Shown here one piece after another: positions 55,298-63,608 of a DNA stretch of 64,000 nt. Position 1 is the stretch's first letter. Every line of letters starts with the position of its first letter. Made by a program: the position numbers and the translations under genes. The notes under the pieces were generated by a model. That model did no database searches. It was not told where the DNA came from and saw nothing but the letters and a program-made list of their open reading frames with translations. Source of the DNA: Haematobacter missouriensis (GTDB lineage: Bacteria; Pseudomonadota; Alphaproteobacteria; Rhodobacterales; Rhodobacteraceae); NCBI RefSeq assembly GCF_000740775.1, contig NZ_JFGS01000003.1, positions 186,001 through 250,000 of the forward strand. Reading direction: 5' to 3'.

Positions 55298-55760
55298 AGC
55301 CGGCTGCGACCGGACGGGCTTCGGTCAGGATCGCATGCAGCTTCGCCGGATCCACGTTGGCGCGGAGCTTGGCGCAGATCTGCGGGTCGCGCATCGTGCG
55401 GGATACCAGGGCCAGCGCCTTCAGATGTTCGACCCCGCTGTCCTTCGGGGCAAATAGTGCGAAGATCAGGTCCACCGGCTGCCGGTCCACCGCGTCAAAA
55501 TCCAGTGGTTTCTCCAGCCGGACGAAAGCGCCGACCACCCTGTCCACCCCGTCAAGCCGGGCATGGGGCAGGGCAATCCCGTGACCCACACCCGTAGGGC
55601 CAAGGCTTTCCCGCTCCTGCAACGCATCGGTCGCAGACGCGGCGTCCAGATCATAGGCCGCCGCGGCGATTTCGCCGAGTTCCTGAAACAAGCGCTTCTT
55701 GCTTGTCAGATGACCGATGACCTTGACGGCCCCGGGCTTGAGAAGGCTCGATATATCCAT
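55296..55760 (-). CDS. ptsN: nitrogen-regulatory PTS IIA protein (EIIA-Ntr)
   Basis: Signalling protein of the nitrogen-PTS branch, linked to sigma-54 and to potassium and carbon responses. The 154-residue protein has the phosphorylated His66 in GIALPHARL and the EIIA fold throughout. It is the last gene of the kdsD-lptC-lptA-lptB-rpoN-hpf-ptsN series on this strand. PtsP and HPr partners are not in the window. Confidence 0.95.
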   Translation of the reverse strand: MDISSLLKPGAVKVIGHLTSKKRLFQELGEIAAAAYDLDAASATDALQERESLGPTGVGHGIALPHARLDGVDRVVGAFVRLEKPLDFDAVDRQPVDLIFALFAPKDSGVEHLKALALVSRTMRDPQICAKLRANVDPAKLHAILTEARPVAAG

Positions 55761-55796
55761 GGAGCTCTTTCGTCCGGCGCCGCCGGTCAGGCAGCG

Positions 55797-56372
55797 CTAC
55801 CTCGTGTTACGCGGGTCGATCCAGCCGATATTCCCGTCATCGCGACGATATACAACGTTCACGCCGCCGTGTCCTTCATTTCGAAAGACCAGAAGAGACG
55901 ATCCCGCCAGTTCCATCTGCATCACCGCCTCGCCCACGGACACGGAGGGTATGCGCGCCTCCATCTCCGCGATGATCATCGGTTGCAGCGTTTCGGGTTC
56001 GACATCCTCGGGTCCGTCACTCGCGGCGAGGATATACGAGGAACCCCCGTCAAAGACAACCGGCTGCGCGCGGTTCCTCTGGTGCGCCTTCAGGCGGCGG
56101 CGATAACGGCGAAGCTGCTTCTCCATCTTCTCCGTGCAGGCTGCGAAGGCGGCATAGATTTCCGTCGCCGTTCCCTTGGCCTGAATGGACAGGCCGCTGG
56201 GGAGGTGGAGCGTCGCTTCGCAGGCGAACTCATAGGAATTGCGGGAGAAGGTGACGAGGGCATCTGTCGGCTCCTGCGCATATTTGAGCGCAAGGGCGTC
56301 GATCTCCGTCCGCACATGCGTTTGGAGTGCTTCACCTATGTCGAGCTGTTTGCCGCTGATCTGATAGCGCAT
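55797..56372 (-). CDS. hpf: ribosome hibernation-promoting factor, long form
   Basis: Binds and inactivates idle ribosomes. The 191-residue protein has the conserved N-terminal ribosome-binding domain (MRYQISGKQLDIGEALQTHV ... YAAFAACTEKMEKQLRRYRRRLKAHQR) and a C-terminal dimerisation domain (SVSVGEAVMQMELAGSSLLVFRNEGHGGVNVVYRRDDGNIGWI), characteristic of the long form that forms 100S ribosomes without RMF. It lies between rpoN and ptsN, the usual place. Confidence 0.95.
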   Translation of the reverse strand: MRYQISGKQLDIGEALQTHVRTEIDALALKYAQEPTDALVTFSRNSYEFACEATLHLPSGLSIQAKGTATEIYAAFAACTEKMEKQLRRYRRRLKAHQRNRAQPVVFDGGSSYILAASDGPEDVEPETLQPMIIAEMEARIPSVSVGEAVMQMELAGSSLLVFRNEGHGGVNVVYRRDDGNIGWIDPRNTR

Positions 56373-56383
56373 GGTCTCTCCTT

Positions 56384-57751
56384 TCAGGCTCCAGAGGGAA
56401 ACCCGCGCGCGCCGCGCCGGTTCATTTCCCCGTGGTCTTTACCCCGGTCCCCGTCACTCTCCTCCATCCGGGTCAGGCGCACCGAGCGACGGCGCTGCGC
56501 TGACGACGGTATCCGCATGCCTTCACGGTATTTGGCGACGGTTCGCCGGGAAATGTCAACGCCGCGACCGCGGAGAAGGTCGCACAGCATGGCGTCGGAA
56601 AGGGGGTTCTGGGGCGGTTCTGCGGCGATCAGACGCAGGAGGTGCTGCCGGACGGCGGCGCTCGAAACCGATGTGCTTTCAGCGCCGCCCGTGACGGGGA
56701 GCGCGCTGGAGAAGAACATGGAGAGCGGCAGCAATCGGCCTCCGAAGATCAGCGACTTGGCGGTGATGGCCCGTCCAAGCGTGGAAGGGTGCAGGCCCAG
56801 CTCCTCCGCCAGTGTTATCCGTGTCAGGGGCTGAAGCCCGTCGGGACCGGAATGAAAGAAGTCGGCCTGCCGGGCAAGGATCGCTTTCCCGATGCGGAGC
56901 AGCGTGGCGTGCCGCCATTCCACCGCAGCGATCAGCGCGCGCGCCTGTGCGAGCCGCGCCTCGACGCTCTCCCCGCCGCGAAGCGCCCGGACAAGCCGGG
57001 TGTCGAGCGACAGGGCGAAAGGGCGGGCCCGCTCCACGAGGAGGCTTCCGTCATTCTGGCGCACGATACGCAGGTCCGGCAGCCTGGGCCCCAACGGGTC
57101 CGGCGACGCCTCTCCGACCGGGGCGTTCGGCAGGCCCCGCAGAAGCGCGCGGACCCGCTTCAGGAGCGGCGGGGGCAGATCCGGCAGGGAGGGGAGCGCG
57201 CGTCGCTGGCGGAGACCTCCCGTAGGGGTGGCAATGAGCGCGGCTATGCGATGGGCGGTCGTCTGGTCGATCCCGTCTTCCTCCAGCCGAGCTGCAAGGT
57301 ATTCCGCAAAGCTGCGGGAGCCGACCCCGGTCGGCTCACAGGTCTTCAGCACGGTCACCGCTGCTTCGGCGAGCTCCGCGGATTGCCCGGCCGCTGTCAG
57401 CAAGGCAGTGGCCTCTCCTTCCAGATAACCGTCCGGCCCGACATGGGTGGCCAGCGTCAATGCTGCGCGGGAGAGTGGCGGGGGCAACGCCTTCATGCTG
57501 ATCTGCGCTGTGAGCTCTTCGGTCAAAGGCCGCACCGCCGCCACGGTGCCGAGTGCCAGATCGTAAAGAGCCCCGCCGCTTTCCTGCCGACGGGCGCGGA
57601 ATATCAGGAAGGGGTTCTCTGCCGCTTCCGCTGCCAGTGCCTCCATCAACCCCAGAGCGGGCAGCGCAAGAAGGCCGATCGACTGACGCAGTCCCGGTGT
57701 CAGCGCGAGCCGTTGCTCCTGTTTCAGGCCGAGCCTGGGTGTCACGGCCAA
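56384..57751 (-). CDS. rpoN: RNA polymerase sigma-54 factor
   Basis: Sigma factor for enhancer-dependent promoters. The 455-residue protein has the N-terminal activator-interacting region (Gln/Leu-rich, QEQRLALTPGLRQSIGLLALP), a core-binding middle and the RpoN-box RRTVAKYREGMRIPSSAQRRR near the C-terminus (56480-56545 region). The start is TTG 57749-57751 with AGGGGG ahead, 10 bases after the lptB stop; the next GTG is two codons later. Rhodobacterales often have several RpoN copies, of which this is the one linked to hpf and ptsN, i.e. the general one. Confidence 0.94.
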   Translation of the reverse strand: MAVTPRLGLKQEQRLALTPGLRQSIGLLALPALGLMEALAAEAAENPFLIFRARRQESGGALYDLALGTVAAVRPLTEELTAQISMKALPPPLSRAALTLATHVGPDGYLEGEATALLTAAGQSAELAEAAVTVLKTCEPTGVGSRSFAEYLAARLEEDGIDQTTAHRIAALIATPTGGLRQRRALPSLPDLPPPLLKRVRALLRGLPNAPVGEASPDPLGPRLPDLRIVRQNDGSLLVERARPFALSLDTRLVRALRGGESVEARLAQARALIAAVEWRHATLLRIGKAILARQADFFHSGPDGLQPLTRITLAEELGLHPSTLGRAITAKSLIFGGRLLPLSMFFSSALPVTGGAESTSVSSAAVRQHLLRLIAAEPPQNPLSDAMLCDLLRGRGVDISRRTVAKYREGMRIPSSAQRRRSVRLTRMEESDGDRGKDHGEMNRRGARGFPSGA

Positions 57752-57761
57752 GTCTGCCCCC

Positions 57762-58526
57762 TTAGCTGTAGGTGAAGGCCTCCCCGAGATAGACGCGTCG
57801 CACGTCGGGGTTGCTGACCACCTCTGCCGCCGTGCCGCTCATCAGCACGTTTCCATCATGGAGGATATAGGCGCGATCGACGATTTCCAGTGTCTCGCGT
57901 ACGTTATGATCGGTGATGAGCACACCGATGCCTCGCGCACTCAGATCCTTCACCAGATCACGGATATCGGAAATGGAGATAGGATCGACCCCCGCGAAGG
58001 GTTCGTCCAGCAGCAGGTAACGCGGGTTGGCCGCTAAGCTCCGCGCAATCTCCACGCGCCGGCGCTCCCCTCCCGAAAGGGCGAGGGCGGGCGAATTGCG
58101 CAGATGGGTGATGGAGAATTCCGAGAGCAACTCCTCCAGCCGTTCGCGGCGGCGGTGGCGATGCCTCTCCGAGATCTCAAGGATGGCGAGGATGTTGTCC
58201 TCCACCGACAGGCCACGGAAGATCGACATTTCCTGCGGCAGGTAACCGATGCCAAGCCGAGCGCGACGATACATCGGCAGGCCGGAGGCGTTCTGGCCGT
58301 CGATGATGACCTCGCCCCCGTCGGCCATGACCAGACCGGCGATAGCATAGAAGCAGGTGGTCTTGCCGGAGCCGTTCGGACCGAGCAGCCCCACCACCTC
58401 CCCGCGGGCGAGATGGAGCGAAACATCGCGGATGATCGTGCGCTTGCCGTAGCTCTTGCGCAGGCCACGCACGACAAGCCCGCTGGGCGAGGTCGGTTGC
58501 GGCGGTGTGGCGCGGGGCATCCGCAT
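57762..58526 (-). CDS. lptB: LPS export ABC transporter ATP-binding protein LptB
   Basis: ATPase of the LptB2FG LPS extractor. The 254-residue protein has GPNGSGKTT, LSGGERRR and LLLDEPFAGVDPIS and lacks membrane segments. ATG 58524-58526 overlaps the lptA stop by one base (TGATG). It continues into rpoN 10 bases later, so this LPS gene is likely co-transcribed with the sigma-54 gene, the standard order in alphaproteobacteria and beyond. Confidence 0.96.
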   Translation of the reverse strand: MRMPRATPPQPTSPSGLVVRGLRKSYGKRTIIRDVSLHLARGEVVGLLGPNGSGKTTCFYAIAGLVMADGGEVIIDGQNASGLPMYRRARLGIGYLPQEMSIFRGLSVEDNILAILEISERHRHRRRERLEELLSEFSITHLRNSPALALSGGERRRVEIARSLAANPRYLLLDEPFAGVDPISISDIRDLVKDLSARGIGVLITDHNVRETLEIVDRAYILHDGNVLMSGTAAEVVSNPDVRRVYLGEAFTYS

Positions 58527-59074
58527 CAGCGGTTGCTCCGGCCGGATGAGGTGCCGGGCGGGTTGGCGGACTGGATGACGGTACGCACGCGCCCCTCCAT
58601 CCGCCCGGTGCCGCTGTCCACATTGACGACGAGACGCTGGCCGGTGATCGTGCTTGCCCCCTGCGTGACGACGACGCTGCCGGTCATGACGATCTGGTCC
58701 TCAGCCATGGTATAGACGGCCTCCGTCCCCTGCACGCCAAGGTCGCCGGAGGCGATGAGCACGTTGCCGGTCGCGTGAATGGTGGAAATACCGCCCTGCG
58801 CCCCGTCCGTTCCCGCGGCATAGGTCGCCTCCACCCGATCGGCGCTCATCCGCGTGGTGCCCTGGGTCACCACCACGTCGCCGGTAAAGACGGCGGTACC
58901 CTTGGCCTGATCCACTTCAAGCTGATTGGAGGTGATCTCCACCGGTTGGCCCGAATCCTGCTTCATCTCGTTGAACTGGAGGCCCACGCCCTGCGCGCGG
59001 ACGGGCTGGCTCAGAAGAGGGGCGAGAGGGAGCAGCAGTAACGCGCCGAGAGCCGCGCGCAGGACAAGGGTCAT
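58526..59074 (-). CDS. lptA: LPS transport periplasmic protein LptA (OstA-like)
   Basis: Periplasmic bridge protein carrying LPS between LptC and LptD. The 182-residue protein has a signal peptide (LRAALGALLLLPLAPLLSQPVRAQG) and a repetitive beta-jellyroll (VEITSNQLEVDQAKGTAVFTGDVVVTQG). It is translated with lptB (one-base overlap) and lptC (4-base overlap). Within this group of loci, only lptA keeps an OstA-domain signature. Confidence 0.92.
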   Translation of the reverse strand: MTLVLRAALGALLLLPLAPLLSQPVRAQGVGLQFNEMKQDSGQPVEITSNQLEVDQAKGTAVFTGDVVVTQGTTRMSADRVEATYAAGTDGAQGGISTIHATGNVLIASGDLGVQGTEAVYTMAEDQIVMTGSVVVTQGASTITGQRLVVNVDSGTGRMEGRVRTVIQSANPPGTSSGRSNR

Positions 59075-59739
59075 GGGGTCTTCCTCTCCTCGGGAGCCTT
59101 TGGCTGATACACTATCCGCACGCCTTCGGTGAAAACCAGCCGGTAGTTTTCGCCCCCGCCGTCGCCCCCGGTTTTCTGACGGAAGACCTGCATCGCTCCG
59201 GCCTGCAATGTGCCGAGCGGGCCGCGCCCGTCCACGGGACCGGTGGCGTCGAGTTGACCGACGTCGAGAAGCGCCGTGACGGTGGGGGCATGCATTTCGT
59301 ATCCGTCGGAGCGGTTGACATCCACCCCGCCGCTCAGCCGGAGGGTCTTGGCACCGGTGTCCACGACTCCCGTCGGTGCAGTCACGACAGTCTCCGCGCC
59401 CCCCGGTTCTTCCAGCCGCGCGAGCACGTTTTCCGCCGTCGCATGGCCCGGATCCTCGCGGTCTGGCCGGGCGGTGTTGGCGACGATCGTGACCACCGTG
59501 CCATCGGAGGTCATCCCGGCATAGGTCGGATTGGTGATCCGCTGATCGCGGATCAGCGCCTCCACATCCAGATTGGCCTCTGCAAAGGGAATGCCGGAAT
59601 TCGGGTCGATGCGGTGGGAGATCAGAAAGATGGTCGACAGGATGCCAAGAGCCACCAGAGGCAGGATGACCTTCGCCCAGGCGACGAAGCGGGAATAGGT
59701 TATCCTGTGGGTCGCGCGGGCGGCGGCGGCCTCTGTCAT
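59071..59739 (-). CDS. lptC: LPS export protein LptC
   Basis: Inner-membrane anchored periplasmic partner of LptA: one N-terminal helix (AKVILPLVALGILSTIFLIS) followed by a beta-jellyroll domain (DVEALIRDQRITNPTYAGMTSDGTVVTI). At 222 residues and with low sequence conservation, context (between kdsD and lptA, with an ATGA overlap to lptA) supports the call most strongly. Confidence 0.9.
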   Translation of the reverse strand: MTEAAAARATHRITYSRFVAWAKVILPLVALGILSTIFLISHRIDPNSGIPFAEANLDVEALIRDQRITNPTYAGMTSDGTVVTIVANTARPDREDPGHATAENVLARLEEPGGAETVVTAPTGVVDTGAKTLRLSGGVDVNRSDGYEMHAPTVTALLDVGQLDATGPVDGRGPLGTLQAGAMQVFRQKTGGDGGGENYRLVFTEGVRIVYQPKAPEERKTP

Positions 59740-59743
59740 TGGC

Positions 59744-60706
59744 TCACACCACGCCCGCGCGGAGGCAGTCCTGAATGTGGATGAGACCCACAGGGTTGCG
59801 GCTGCCCTCCGGCTCCACCACGAAGAGCACGGTGATGCGCCGCTCCTGCATCACCGCCAGCGCACGCTCCGCCAGTGCGTCGGGGCCGATGGTGCGGGGG
59901 GCAGCGGTCATCACCTGTTCCGCCTGCCTGTCCAGCAGTCCGGCCATGTGGCGGCGCAGGTCCCCGTCGGTGATGATGCCGGCGAGGGTGCCGTCCGCCT
60001 CCGTCACGCCAGTGACGCCGAAGCCGAGCCGACTCATGGTCAGAAGCGCATCCGACATGGGAGCGTCGCGCGGGACGAGCGGGAGATCGGTGTGCATGAG
60101 ATCGCGCACCTTGAGCAGCCGAGCGCCGAGCTTGCCGCCGGGATGGAAGACGCGGAAATTCTCTGACGTGAAATGCCGGTGTTCCATCAGCGCGATGGCA
60201 AGGGCATCTCCCAGAGCCAGCGTCATGGTGGTGGAGGTGGTGGGCACCAGACCTTCGCCACCCGCCTCCGGCGCAGGGGGAAGGAGAAGCGCCACGTCGG
60301 ATTGCCGCAGCAGCGTGGACTCCGCCCGGCTTGCCACACCGATCAGCGGAATGTCGAAGCGACGGGTATGGGCGAGGATATCGGCCAGTTCGGGCGTCTC
60401 GCCGGAGTTGGACAGCACGAGCGCCACATCCTCCCGCGTGATCATGCCGAGGTCGCCGTGGCTGGCCTCCGCCGGATGGACGAAATGCGCCGGCGTGCCG
60501 GTGGAGGCAAGCGTCGCGGCGATCTTCCGCGCGATGTGGCCGGATTTCCCCATGCCGGAGACGATCACTCGTCCGCGGGTGGCGAGTATCGTCTCCACCG
60601 CCCGCGCGAAATTGCTCCCGAGCGTGTCGGCCAGCAGGACAAGCGCCTCCGCTTCGCGGAGTATCACGCGGCGGCCCGTCTGGATGAAGGTGTCGCCCTC
60701 CGTCAT
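59744..60706 (-). CDS. kdsD: D-arabinose-5-phosphate isomerase
   Basis: Converts ribulose-5-phosphate to arabinose-5-phosphate, the Kdo precursor. The 320-residue protein has an SIS domain (ILATRGRVIVSGMGKSGHIARKIAATLASTGTPAHFVHPAEASHGDLGMI) and two CBS domains (LPLVPRDAPMSDALLTM and VMTAAPRTIGPDALAERALAVM). It starts the LPS operon kdsD-lptC-lptA-lptB; the next gene on this strand upstream is rnd, 16 bases away. Confidence 0.94.
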   Translation of the reverse strand: MTEGDTFIQTGRRVILREAEALVLLADTLGSNFARAVETILATRGRVIVSGMGKSGHIARKIAATLASTGTPAHFVHPAEASHGDLGMITREDVALVLSNSGETPELADILAHTRRFDIPLIGVASRAESTLLRQSDVALLLPPAPEAGGEGLVPTTSTTMTLALGDALAIALMEHRHFTSENFRVFHPGGKLGARLLKVRDLMHTDLPLVPRDAPMSDALLTMSRLGFGVTGVTEADGTLAGIITDGDLRRHMAGLLDRQAEQVMTAAPRTIGPDALAERALAVMQERRITVLFVVEPEGSRNPVGLIHIQDCLRAGVV

Positions 60707-60722
60707 CTGTCGTCCTGCAAGG

Positions 60723-61334
60723 TCAGTGCGAGAACAGGTCGGGCTCCGCCCATCCCTTCAGGTCGAGGATGGCGCGGGTCGGCAGGAAGTCAAAACAGGC
60801 CCGTGCCAGCTCCGTCCGGTCTTCCCGCGCGAGCCGACGGTCCAGTTCTTCCCGCAGGCGGTGCAGATAGAGCACGTCAGAAGCCGCATAGTCGAGCTGC
60901 GCCTGTGTCAGCGTTTCGGCGCCCCAGTCGGACGTCTGCTGTTGCTTGGAGATATCCACGCCCACCAGCTCGCTCACCAGATACTTCAATCCGTGCCGGT
61001 CGGTGAAGGTGCGAATGAGCTTGGAGGCGATCTTGGTGCAGTACACCGGCGCCGTCAGCGTGCCGAACGCATTGTAGAGCGCGGCAATGTCGAACCGCGC
61101 GAAATGAAAGAGCTTCAGGACGTTCGGATCGGCCAGCATGCGCTGAAGATTCGGGGCGCTGGTCTGCCCCTTGCGGATCTGCACCAGATGCGCCTGGCCG
61201 TTCCCCGCGGACAGCTGAACGAGGCACAGCCGATCCCGGCGGGGGTCAAGCCCCATCGTCTCCGTGTCAATGGCCACGACCGGACCGAGATCGACTCCGT
61301 CCGGCAGGTCACCCTGATGAAGATGGATCGCCAC
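60723..61334 (-). CDS. rnd: ribonuclease D, short form
   Basis: DEDD-type 3'-5' exonuclease trimming tRNA and other stable RNA 3' ends. In 203 residues the exonuclease motifs are present: VVAIDTETMGLDPRRD (ExoI), FHFARFDIAALYNAF (ExoII) and DYAASDVLYLHRL (ExoIII). HRDC domains are absent; this is the short alphaproteobacterial form. The start is GTG 61332-61334 with AGGAAAGG ahead. The gene lies 28 bases after tRNA-Leu on the same strand, so both may share a transcript, fitting its processing role. Confidence 0.9.
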   Translation of the reverse strand: MAIHLHQGDLPDGVDLGPVVAIDTETMGLDPRRDRLCLVQLSAGNGQAHLVQIRKGQTSAPNLQRMLADPNVLKLFHFARFDIAALYNAFGTLTAPVYCTKIASKLIRTFTDRHGLKYLVSELVGVDISKQQQTSDWGAETLTQAQLDYAASDVLYLHRLREELDRRLAREDRTELARACFDFLPTRAILDLKGWAEPDLFSH

Positions 61335-61362
61335 GTTCTCACCTTTCCTCGCGGGGAGGGGG

Positions 61363-61447
61363 TGGTGCCCAGGAGAGGACTCGAACCTCCACGCCTTGCG
61401 GCACACGGACCTGAACCGTGCGCGTCTACCAATTCCGCCACCTGGGC
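61363..61447 (-). tRNA. tRNA-Leu(CAG)
   Basis: An 85-nt tRNA-Leu with encoded 3' CCA (61363-61365). Acceptor arms GCCCAGG/CCTGGGC, the anticodon stem-loop CACGG-TTCAGGT-CCGTG with anticodon CAG (reads CUG), a D-arm with GGTAGAC and a long variable arm (GCCGCAAGGCG), and a T-loop GGTTCGAGTCC are all seen. It lies divergent to the NDUFA9-like gene and just upstream of rnd. Confidence 0.97.
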
Positions 61448-61618
61448 CGGTGTCGTGGAGGGCGATGTATCGGGGCCGCAGGGGAGTGTCAACGGCCCTC
61501 GTGCGAATTTTTCGCTTCCCGTTCGGATTGCGCGGCAGTGCAGCATCCGGGATGCTTTGCGACTTGTCCGGGGTGCGGTGCGGGAGTAATCAGGGGCGAG
61601 ACGGTGTCGGAGGCAGTC

Positions 61619-62605
61619 ATGCAGAAGCTGGTCACGATCTATGGCGGATCCGGGTTTGTCGGGCGCTACATCGCGCGGCGGCTCGCGGCTGACGGCTGGC
61701 GCATTCGCGTGGCGGTGCGCCGCCCGAACGAGGCGCTGTTCCTGCGCTCCTACGGTTATGTGGGCCAGGTGGAGCCTGTGCTCTGCAATATCCGTGACGA
61801 CGCTTCTGTGAAGGCGGCGATGACCGGGTCGGAAGCCGTGGTCAATTGTGTCGGCATCCTGAATCGCGATGGTGCGAATACTTTCGACGCCGTACAGGTC
61901 GAGGGCGCCGAGCGTATCGCGCGGCTTGCCGCCGCGGGCGGTGTAGCGCGTCTCGTGCATATCTCGGCGCTCGGCGCCGGGGAGGGGGGCAGCGACTACG
62001 CCCGTACCAAGGCGGAAGGCGAGGCGCGGGTGCTCGCGGCCTTTCCAGACGCGATGATCCTGCGCCCGTCTATCATCTTCGGCAATGAGGACATGTTCTT
62101 CAACCGCTTCGCCGCGATGTCCCGCCTCGGGCCGATTCTGCCGCTGGTAGGGGCGGAGACGCGATTCCAGCCGGTCTATGTCGATGATGTGGCCCAGGCC
62201 GCCGTCATGGGCGTGACCGGAGCTGCGAAACCGGGGGTCTACGAGCTCGGCGGGCCGGAGACGGATTCACTTCGCAACATCATGAAGAAGATGCTCGGCG
62301 TGATCCACCGGCGTCGCGCCATCCTGAACATGCCTTTCTGGCTTGCGGGGATCTTGGGTGGAGCGCTGGACCTGGGCCAGACCGTCACGGGCGGCCTGCT
62401 TGCCAACAATACTCTGACGAGAGATCAAGTCCGCAGCCTCCGCCACGACAACGTGGTATCGGGCGAGACGATGGCCTTCGACGATCTCGGCATTACCCCT
62501 GTGCATTTCGAGGCGGTGCTTCCCGATTACCTGTGGCGCTACCGTCCGTCCGGCCAATACGACGCTATCAAGAGCAGCGCCCGTAACCTGCGTAAGACAT
62601 CCTGA
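61619..62605 (+). CDS. NAD(P)-binding NDUFA9-like/NmrA-family protein
   Basis: Atypical short-chain dehydrogenase of 328 residues. The Rossmann motif [18 protein letters not shown] and the lack of a standard catalytic Tyr-x-x-x-Lys identify the NDUFA9-like branch (in mitochondria, a complex I accessory subunit). [22 protein letters not shown] and the region [39 protein letters not shown] match the family. Which alphaproteobacterial complex it serves is unknown. ATG 61619 with GGAGG ahead is the start. uppP follows 43 bp later. Confidence 0.86.
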   Translation: MQKLVTIYGGSGFVGRYIARRLAADGWRIRVAVRRPNEALFLRSYGYVGQVEPVLCNIRDDASVKAAMTGSEAVVNCVGILNRDGANTFDAVQVEGAERIARLAAAGGVARLVHISALGAGEGGSDYARTKAEGEARVLAAFPDAMILRPSIIFGNEDMFFNRFAAMSRLGPILPLVGAETRFQPVYVDDVAQAAVMGVTGAAKPGVYELGGPETDSLRNIMKKMLGVIHRRRAILNMPFWLAGILGGALDLGQTVTGGLLANNTLTRDQVRSLRHDNVVSGETMAFDDLGITPVHFEAVLPDYLWRYRPSGQYDAIKSSARNLRKTS

Positions 62606-62648
62606 CCGCGGGAGGGCCACAACAGGGCCGTGAAGGCCCGGAGGGACC

Positions 62649-63452
62649 GTGGAGCATAATACGATCGTCGCCCTGATTCTGGGCGTTCTCGAGGGGCTGA
62701 CCGAGTTCATCCCCGTATCCTCGACCGGCCATCTTCTGCTTGCCGGACATTTCCTGAATTTCCACTCCGCAGGGCGCAGTTTCGAGGTGGTGATTCAGCT
62801 CGGCGCGATCCTGGCGTTGCTGTCCGTCTATGCCGGACGGCTGTGGCAGGTGTTCAGGTCGGCCCCGCATGATGCGGGCGCCCGGCGCACTATCCTGTCG
62901 GTGCTCGTCGCCTTTCTGCCTGCTGCCGTCATCGGCGTTCTGGCGCATGGGTTCATCAAGGACGTGCTGTTCGAGACGCCGATGCTCATCGCCATCATGC
63001 TGATCCTTGGCGGTTTCGTGCTGCTCTGGGTGGATCGGATGAAGGTTCCGGTACGCTATGATGACGCCGAGCGTCTGCCGGTCCACACGTCGCTTGCGAT
63101 CGGTTTCTTCCAGTGTCTTGCGATGATCCCCGGCGTTTCGCGTTCAGGCGCGACGATCGTGGGGGCGATGCTGCTCGGTACATCGAAGCGCGCGGCGGCG
63201 GAGTTCTCCTTCTTCCTGTCGATGCCGACGATGATCGGCGCGGTGGTCTACGATCTCTACAAGAACCGCGATGTGCTCGATTCCTCAGCATGGAGCGAAA
63301 TTGCCATCGGTTTTGTGGCGGCTTTCGTGGCGGCGCTGATCGTTGTGCGATGGTTGCTCGGTTATGTGAGCCGGCATGGCTATTCTCTGTTCGGGTGGTG
63401 GCGAATCATCATCGGTAGCGTGGCTCTGATCGCACTTATGATCTGGCGATAG
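62649..63452 (+). CDS. uppP: undecaprenyl-diphosphatase
   Basis: Inner-membrane enzyme that dephosphorylates undecaprenyl diphosphate to recycle the wall lipid carrier; also called BacA. The 267-residue protein has [15 protein letters not shown] near the start and GVSRSGATI in the second half, the two catalytic motifs, and about eight helices. GTG 62649 with GGAGGGACC is the start. The upstream NDUFA9-like gene may be co-transcribed. Confidence 0.96.
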   Translation: MEHNTIVALILGVLEGLTEFIPVSSTGHLLLAGHFLNFHSAGRSFEVVIQLGAILALLSVYAGRLWQVFRSAPHDAGARRTILSVLVAFLPAAVIGVLAHGFIKDVLFETPMLIAIMLILGGFVLLWVDRMKVPVRYDDAERLPVHTSLAIGFFQCLAMIPGVSRSGATIVGAMLLGTSKRAAAEFSFFLSMPTMIGAVVYDLYKNRDVLDSSAWSEIAIGFVAAFVAALIVVRWLLGYVSRHGYSLFGWWRIIIGSVALIALMIWR

Positions 63453-63468
63453 CATTTAGGTATGCTTT

Positions 63469-63575
63469 GCTGACCTATTTTTATGCCCCAAGACCAAAAT
63501 AGTTTGCCTTGCAGGGATAAAAAACGAAAATAGGTCAGCCATACTGACTTTTATATGATCGCGAGCGGTCATATA
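63469..63575. promoter_or_regulatory. AT-rich dyad region between uppP and gltD
   Basis: GCTGACCTATTTT (63469-63481) is the exact inverse of AAAATAGGTCAGC (63527-63539); a further extension GTATG/CATAC flanks both. Downstream, TATATGATCGC-GA-GCGGTCATATA (63552-63575) is a near-perfect palindrome with one mismatch. Between them GTCAG-N5-CTGAC lies before a T-run. Together they are probably terminator and operator elements for gltBD; no known regulator motif is recognised. Confidence 0.45.
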
Positions 63576-63608
63576 AGGCCCGAGCCAGGATTTCGTGAGG
63601 GCCCAGCT

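Noticed and set aside
61363-61447. tRNA-Leu as an integration site
   Set aside because: No integrase gene or direct repeat of the tRNA 3' end nearby.
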